Shown here one piece after another: positions 57,534 to 64,000 of a stretch of DNA of 64,000 bases (its first letter is position 1; every line of letters starts with the position of its first letter). Origin of the DNA: Sarcomyxa edulis. Taxonomy: Eukaryota > Basidiomycota > Agaricomycetes > Agaricales > Mycenaceae. The notes below the pieces were generated by a model. That model had not been told where the DNA came from. It searched no databases and saw only the letters and a program-made list of their open reading frames with translations. Location: the NCBI GenBank assembly GCA_009761415.1, contig QUOL01000012.1:759001-823000 (forward strand), in the 5' to 3' direction. The translations under genes were made by a program, and so were the position numbers.

Positions 57534-58969
57534 CTATATTTGATCCACCCTCGGATCACGTTGAGTCCACTGATTGTGATCAAGGAAAACAGGCCGGAAT
57601 CGACGAGGAGGTGCGGTTTCGAGGTGCTCGTCGTCTGATGAAGTCAGAGGATCTATATCCATGCTGTCGTCATCTTCGGCTTGCACTTGAGTTGAAGGTA
57701 TGGGCCGAGATAGGGAGAGTGTATGGGTATTTTGAGTACGCTGAGACCGCCGAGGTGTAGATGGTCCCGTTACATGTAGAGGTTCGGCGACGAGCTCATC
57801 TTGATGATCCGGTACGATATCAGTCGTATCGGCGTCAGGGTTGAGAGCATTTCTGTCCAAGCCTGGGGACTTGGGGGGTGAAGAAACGGAAACAACGGGA
57901 CCACGTTTTCCTGGAAGTTCGCGCAGTGTCAAATTCGCCTTGGACGGAGAAGCGCGTGCTTTCAGAGGGGAAGACAAAAAAACCGGTTTGGGAATAGGCT
58001 TATGGGAGGAATCAGGCTCCAGCCGTCGTTTCTTGGAGGGAGTTACAGGAAGATCAGCATCGTCGTCTTCGCTCATTTCGTCGTTTGAGAAGGGATTCGT
58101 GATAACAGCTTTTCGTTTCTGGAGAGATGCTTTGGTAGGAGAGGTCCGCACTTGAGTTGATTTTAAGGGCGACCCTGTAGGGGAGGACTTCATTGGCGAA
58201 GAGGAACCCTTCTTCAGCGCACTCAATTCGAGCTTGATACGCGTCCTGACGTCAGTGCAAGCTCTATTGAGGTCTGAATTGAGTTTCCTCAAGAGATTCA
58301 TAGGAACGGCATATTTTCGAGTCAAATCGTCCCTGATATCGGCAGTGTCTGTCTGTCCCTGTACATCCTTTAGATTCGTAAATTGGGACAAGATGGAATA
58401 GACGTACAACGCAGGCACACGTCCATAGGAATACAGCACATTTGACATGTGGATCCTCTCGATCGACAGAGTCATTACTCTGTACCAACGCTTCCTCCAC
58501 TTCTTCCATCCACCGGGATAGCGGGTCTCTGGCCCCAGACCGTTGAGCGGGGATTCTGATGTCTCTAACGAGAGACTTATACGTGACTTTGACGGATGTC
58601 ATTCGGCCTTTGCCTTTGAAATCATTCATCTCCGCGAGTACCAACTGCACGGTAGTAAGTGTCTTGTTGAAATTTACAGGATGTAAACATGATGACTTCT
58701 GCGCGGCTTCCTTTGAGACATCGCCATTACAGAGTCTAGTTCACATAAAATCAGAAAATAACAAGCAAAAGAAAGAGGCGACCAGACACACACTCTTGGG
58801 ACGCGATGTAGGCGCAAATAGCTGGCAAACCGGTGGCACAGCTGCCTATGTCGTGACCCGAACCTCGACCAGTTTTTGCTGACGCGTAATGAAAGATGGA
58901 TCGTGCCTTCTTTATCGTATCGCTTTGAGAGCAAAGCTGCCGTAGTCGAGCTTCTGTGATGTTGGACAT
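57534..58969 (-). CDS. ORC6: Origin recognition complex subunit 6
   Basis: Subunit of the ORC that loads the MCM helicase at replication origins; nuclear. Three exons: 58969..58794, 58735..58408, 58358..57534; 442 residues. The N-terminal cyclin-like (TFIIB-type) repeats show in IFHYASAKTGRGSGHDIGSCATGLPAICAYIAS, LTTVQLVLAEM and VTYKSLVRDIRIPAQRSGARDP, then YAVPMNLLRKLNSDLN. The C-terminal 250 residues are basic, Ser/Pro-rich with many SP/TP sites (SSPMKSS, GSPLKS, VTPSKKRR) and are probably CDK targets. The last intron is 49 nt if the TACAG acceptor is used; an AAAG nine bases earlier is a possible in-frame alternative. Start is the MSNI ATG. Confidence 0.85.
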
Positions 58970-59330
58970 CGCCAACAGAAAGTACAGAGTTACAGACTGA
59001 TGGAAAAGGTCAACTTGTAGCCCAGGACGTGACACTGACGTGACCGAGCGCCGCGACACGTCACACGACGATCGACCCAAATTTGGACACCTCATCTTGA
59101 TCTCAACTTTCAAGCTAGTGAATGTCCACATACTGAGACACAGTCCAAACCCTTGTTGCAATCCTATCTTGACATCAAATTATATTTCTGAGATAGCTCA
59201 CTATTGCAATATCCAATTGCAGGAAGTAAAAAGTTCGTACCTGATTTCCCCAAAAACCCCAAGCTGATGCGACTCGGAGTCTAGATATACTCGTTGATAG
59301 CAATTGTCATATTCGAGTACGACTATCAGA
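58970..59330. other. Divergent promoter region of ORC6 and the MYND gene
   Basis: 361 bases; contains an ACGTGACACTGACGTGACC-like direct repeat (ACGTGAC twice) near 59028 and 59038. No gene. The repeated ACGTGAC could bind a bZIP or bHLH factor (inference). Confidence 0.5.
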
Positions 59331-60762
59331 ATGTCTATTACCGAAGGACCAAAGATACCCAGGCAGGTGTATCTACCTCTGGAAAAACTCGACAAATGCG
59401 CTGTTTGCGCTAAAACTTCATCACTCCGTCTATGTTCTTCGTGCGGCGAAGTACGTTTCTTGAAGCTCTCATGTTGTTATTTGTATGAATGATGCTGTCA
59501 ACAGCGTATATATTGCTCTTCTGAATGCCAGACATCCGACTGGAAAGCGCATAAGAAAGAATGTGGTACGCATATTTACTTCTGACATGTACTCGTTCAT
59601 CCTACTCATGAAGCCCCTAAATGCAGGCAAGACAGACCGCATAGACCTCGCAACATTTCACCCCTTTCTTGCCTGTCTCGCAGAGATGGCTCGCATGAAC
59701 CAGTCTACTCCAGTCCACCCTTCTTTTAGCCATGCTATCATCAATGACCCAAATCCCAACTGTAATCCCACAGAATTCCCGGACGGCAGCGCTGCTAAAC
59801 TCATCATACTCGGCGACACCATACCATTGGAAGAACTTGGTACAGAAAAGTGGTGGCCGACTGCGATATCCGACAAAGTGCGGTCTAAACTTCTTCGGAG
59901 GATGGGCCGGGAAGGACATATACTCCCCATCGTCATCTCCACTTGCTTGGGCCTACTGGCGGAGATGTATACCACCACATCTATCTCAGCTGCTGACTCC
60001 CCAGACGGGAAGCCCAAGAGCCGTACCCGTCTCCGATACCGTTCATCTCCTATCGTCGACTTCGGAATCGCGAAAGGTTCAGCATCTGTCACAAATCAAG
60101 ATAAATTTGCCTACCTGAACCTCCTTGACAATGAATTTACCAAAGGTCAGGACCCAAATGATCATTATTGGATATACTTCACTACGATCCGCGGGGAGGA
60201 CGTTCTCCTCGATTGTGGCCTGTTCACATTCAACATGTGTATGGTTGTCGCTGCGGGACCTTATCGCGAGTCGTTCATGCCTCCAGTGGAGTACGCGCCG
60301 TTATTCTTCAGAGATCGCGTGCTATCCAAGAACACGCCAGAGATGCATACAGAAACACAGCGTTTCTCTGTGCTTCGGGATGCATCCTTACACACGGCGA
60401 TAGAGGATACGGAGGGCTTCGGTGAGATTGAGGCAAAACTAGTCTGGGCGTTCATGGACAAAGTCTCTGGGAGGAAAAGCACCGATATTGAGCAGGACTT
60501 GGTTCTTCGGTACTCCCTTATCAACTTCCGGTCGGTCGGTGCGGTGCTTTCTAACAAATCCTGGAAAAAGTACCCAGAAGCTGTCCCTCTTGCCATCGAA
60601 GCAGATCCCGGTGAACTGGATCATTCTCCCCAGGGCAAAGAAGAGACCGATGCATGGTGGAAATACCAAAAGAAGTGGAATAAACTACATAGGGAAGGAA
60701 AGATCAGTAAAGACACTCTTCATGAAGCTTTCCAAGCATGGCGAATTAAAAAAAATACATAG
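59331..60762 (+). CDS. MYND-type zinc-finger protein
   Basis: Three exons, 59331..59450, 59505..59565, 59627..60762; 438 residues. Residues 23-60 form a MYND finger: CAVC, CSSC, YCSSEC, and a final HKKEC, all eight zinc ligands present. MYND fingers bind proline-rich peptides and often recruit co-repressors. The following 370 residues have no named domain; they show a pattern seen in many Agaricomycete MYND proteins (FHPFLACLAEMAR, LIILGDTIPLEELGTEKWW, IVDFGIAKGSASVTNQDKFAYL) and end in a basic KIKK-type tail. No SET motif, so it is not a Smyd methyltransferase. Convergent with the epimerase gene, 47 nt apart. Confidence 0.85.
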
Positions 60763-60809
60763 GGATCATCGGCTATCTGTACATATATAATGTCATGTCC
60801 AATTGTATA

Positions 60810-61907
60810 TCAGAGTCTCTGCGGCGATGGAAGCTCAACAATCTGCTCGAACCCGGGATAATCTGGGAGGTGAAGCCCAAACTTTTTCTCGAGCGATCTG
60901 TAAGGTTTTTCCTGTCAGCCTTATTATTGACGCGCTGATCGTGATTCATACATACTTGGGAACAAACCGTCCGCCCAAGAAATGTCTCCCGGTGAAGGAT
61001 TTGACGCCTTCTTTTGGAGCGGTCAAGCTGATCAGCACGTCAGGATTTAGCCCGACCCCATCTTCATTACCTTTCTCCACATCCCAACCAGATGGAATAT
61101 CTACGGAGACTATAGGCAATCCGGAAGCAGTGATAAGAGGAAGAGCCGCGTCAAACGGTGCACGAACAGGGCCCTTGAACGAAAATCCGAATATGGCATC
61201 GAGGATGACGTCTGAAGAGGCCAAAGCAGAACGGAGACTCTCGATATCCCCTGAGGAAGAGATAGTAGGAATCTTCATGTTGTCGCATTGTCTTTGAAGG
61301 CGCTACGTGGAGAAACTAGTAAGCATCTGTCCCAGGAGGTGTTGTGAGTGCGCACTTGGTAGATCTCCTTGGAGCCTGGCTATGCGTTGTTTAATTTGAT
61401 ATTTGACAGTCATCCGATTGGATATGCTCACCTTGGGCATATAGATCGTGGGTCTATAACCGAACATGCCTAATCAGAGAGTCTCAATCATTAAGATGAC
61501 CTCAACCTCGACTCCTCGAGTACTTACCGAGATGACGAGCAGCCACGAGGCCATCTCCGCCTATATTACAGAATTTCAATGGGGATTTTGAGGCAAAATA
61601 AAGAATGGTTACCTTGATTCCCTGGACCACAGCAGACGAGTACGCGAGGATATTTATCCTTGCTATAGACTTTTGCCAGTGTCATGGAGCACGCTAGACC
61701 AGCGAGTTCCATCAACTATATACCAGTTTAGTCAAAGAAACCACCGGGTCAGCGAACAATTACACACCTGGTCAAGGCTGAAAGCTCCAGTTGTACTCAT
61801 CAACTCCTCATCGATCTAGTTCAGTCCATGATGAGAATTGTATACAAGTTGTACGTCAATTGACTCGCTTGTTGAGCTAATTTTGCGGTAAGATACTTGA
61901 CGGACAT
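60810..61907 (-). CDS. NAD(P)HX epimerase (YjeF N-terminal family)
   Basis: Metabolite-repair enzyme that interconverts the R and S forms of damaged hydrated NAD(P)H so the dehydratase can fix them (EC 5.1.99.6). Eight exons: 61907..61869, 61815..61768, 61715..61613, 61560..61528, 61469..61432, 61379..61356, 61302..60956, 60897..60810; 239 residues, normal length. Visible: [112 protein letters not shown] and the end [13 protein letters not shown]. The first intron (61816..61868) has a GC donor (GCGAGT); no GT choice keeps the frame. No mitochondrial presequence is seen with this start. Confidence 0.92.
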
Positions 61908-62630
61908 TGCTACGATTCCGCGTCTCCGGGTATGGGATTCGGGATAAGCTCGGGCTCGGACTGAGAGGAGGGTGGAGAGGAGGATGGATCGACTCGGCTA
62001 AACGCTCGGCTGCCTCGGGGCAGAATACTATCCCAAACACGGACTGATTAGATCTCTTTTATCTGATAATCAAGCTGCATGGGTACCCGAACATCCCGAA
62101 GATTTGGCGGTGCTACGTGCCAGAAACCCTCGTGCAGCGTGCTCATACTACCAAGAGAAGAAGTTTTGACTACATATTGCCGTTCCTATGATGATCCAGC
62201 TGTTGTCTTTTTCAGAGTTCCAGGTCAATCACTGCTAATCGTTGTTACTCAGGTATCGATATAACCTTTTACGTCCGTTCCCCTGCTATACCGTGTCTTT
62301 GACCCCTGGATACAGCCTGCTACTGAGCCTGGTGCTTGTCTTGGAGTCCCTGGATGAATCGCCCATTGAGAGCACGCCACAATAGAGAGAAATCACCGAT
62401 CCCTTTAGTGCAGCGTGTGCACATATTTCATCCAATGCAATTTCATCGAGGTCCTGGTCCTGGGTCCGACTCGATCGCGACGATACGCTCTCAGCTGCTC
62501 CTAGACGCTCCCTGACGTTCCCCCGCATCGCTAAAACATTTTGTTCAGGACTTTATCCACCTCAATTCGGTAACCTCCGCTCTCCGGTTTCTGCAGTTTA
62601 AGGAACGGATGCAGACCGGTACTTAGAGCC
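61908..62630. other. Divergent promoter region
   Basis: 723 bases between the epimerase (-) and the SAT4-like gene (+). No recognisable gene or element. Confidence 0.5.
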
Positions 62631-64000
62631 ATGCAAACAATTCGACTCTCTTCTCCGCCACCTCATACCCCTAGTGTTGACTGACGACATGGTGAGCGGC
62701 ACGACGTCAAGAAGTAGGTCTTATGTATGTGCTCAGTCGAAGGATCGCGCTGATTTACTTCCTCCTATCGCAAAGTTGTCGTGACAGTCATCAGCGGCCT
62801 CGCTGAAATTTTCACGGCTTTTCGACTAGCCTACCGGTGGCGAACGCATCGTCTGTGGTACGATGACGCCTTTGCAGGGTTTGCCCTGGCTTGTTCGTTA
62901 ACAGGATTGGTCGCGTTCTGGGTACGTACAGATGTACCAGGTATGTCGAAAAAGCGTGTGGCATGCCTTCTTGACGCGTTTCTGAAGTTACGGTCGTTTT
63001 TCTCTTAGGTGTGGGACCGCTAAATCAGCCAAAAGAAGCCAGAGTGAAGGCATACTGGATTGCTACCATCATGTTCACTATGACCCTTTGGTACGTCTCT
63101 CAATCGTTCAAGCCTTGTTGTCAATGTGTATAACATTGCGTAGGGCGGCGCGTATGAGCCTATTATTTTCCACTATCCGGATTATACCCTCCATGATGGT
63201 CATGCGCCGTTATGCATATTACATAGGTGAGTCTTGACCTTTCGTCGTCACCATACATCCATACCTGATTCGTCGACGCCACTCTTCGAGCCATATTCTT
63301 TGGAGTGATGTGGATAGTGTTGCTCTGCCAGAAGATATATGTGTGCGGCCACGACCTGGCCTGGGAGAAGTTAGCAGCTCCGCAATGTAAACTCGGAACA
63401 GCAGTCGCCGGCACCGAACTCTCCTGTAAGAGACTTCATCATCCAACGAGTATACTCTCTTACACCTCTGAAGTTGACTTTGTATCCGATATCCTCCTCA
63501 TCTTTCTACCTCTTCGCGTTTTATGGGGTATCAATGTGGTCGTTCGCCAGGTGCGTCCAAAGCCGACTGGGGAGGTTTCACGTCTAATTCGTCCTGTATG
63601 ATGATAGCGCAGAATGCTGTTCCTGATCTTTTCCGCCAGCATATTTGTCACAGCTGTCAGCATTCTTCATGCCGTCTTTGTTATCGGACCAAGCGGACTA
63701 CTTGAAGGTCTCACCGCCAACGTCGAGGTATGCCGATATCGAATTCTTCCATTGAGACGTTCAATGAATCATTGTGCTATCAAAGGCTGGTGTATCTCTC
63801 ATCGTCGCGAACCTCGCAGTAGTCGTCATGTTCATCTATCGCACCGTGGTGAACAAAAATGAAACGACAACTGGCTCTGGCTCAGGATCTCTCTCCGCTC
63901 AACGACGAGGCACGAGTATGGGACTCAAAAGAATGACTCGACCGGACGTCACGACTCTCAAATTCGGTGCTGATACTCGTTCGACGAACGCGCCCATTGA
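62631..64000 (+). CDS. SAT4/rhodopsin-like fungal integral membrane protein (runs off right edge)
   Basis: Eight exons seen: 62631..62673, 62776..62940, 63009..63090, 63144..63226, 63291..63425, 63474..63550, 63608..63727, 63786..64000 and on. Seven hydrophobic helices are laid out as in the PF20684 family: VVTVISGLAEIFTAFRL, RLWYDDAFAGFALACSL, YWIATIMFTMTLWAARMSLL, FFGVMWIVLLCQKIY, VSDILLIFLPLRVL, MLFLIFSASIFVTAVSIL, VSLIVANLAVVVMFIYR, then a hydrophilic cytosolic tail. No retinal-binding lysine signature of true opsins is evident. Family members sit in fungal plasma membranes or in toxin clusters (SAT4) without proven activity. The first exon is the least certain: its intron (62674..62775) is 102 nt with an AAG acceptor. 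The 3' end is outside the window. Confidence 0.75.

Overview
The window reads as nuclear DNA of a mushroom-forming basidiomycete (Agaricomycetes). Genes are dense and lie on both strands. Most are cut by many 45-65 nt GT-AG introns. Several families are typical of that group: DUF6534 seven-helix proteins, DUF4238 proteins, scattered BTB/POZ proteins, an alcohol oxidase and a PsiD-like decarboxylase. No tRNA, rRNA, CRISPR or prokaryotic signal was seen. The species cannot be named from the sequence. All gene models were spliced by hand; exon sums were checked for reading frame.

Left third (1-27.9 kb), mostly housekeeping: the start of a PAS-domain gene (-), tRNA m1A58 methyltransferase TRM61 (+), DNA-damage recognition factor RAD4/XPC (-), a CK1-like kinase (+), an FYR-domain chromatin protein (-), a one-pass membrane protein with an SH3 tail (-), a HAD phosphatase with a large regulatory-looking insert (-), a DUF4238 protein (+), a SnoaL-like protein (-), and a 1,214-residue serine-rich protein (+).

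Middle (28-43 kb): a 17-exon alcohol oxidase (-), a DUF6534 membrane protein with an apparent one-base frameshift (+), a second SnoaL-like protein (+), tRNA 2'-phosphotransferase TPT1 (-), a PsiD-like aromatic amino acid decarboxylase (+), a second DUF4238 protein (-). The two DUF4238/SnoaL pairs are both convergent and mirror each other about the centre of the region, as if left by an old inverted duplication.

Right third (41.7-64 kb): three related BTB/POZ genes (41.7, 47.0 and 51.5 kb) interleaved with eIF3i/TIF34 (+), a secreted, probably GPI-anchored protein (+) and a 14-exon DUF2235 hydrolase (-). Then come a tandem pair of aldo-keto reductases with hydrophobic C-terminal tails (+,+), a MITE-like element with 80-bp inverted arms, ORC6 (-), a MYND zinc-finger protein (+), NAD(P)HX epimerase (-) and the 5' part of a SAT4/rhodopsin-like fungal membrane protein (+, runs off the end).

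The most notable points are the PsiD-like decarboxylase without other psilocybin-type genes beside it, the mirrored duplicated pair, coding exons of 7, 11 and 12 nt, three likely GC-AG introns (one right after an ATG-only exon), the tail-anchored reductase pair and the MITE. I did not find an obvious new multi-gene system.
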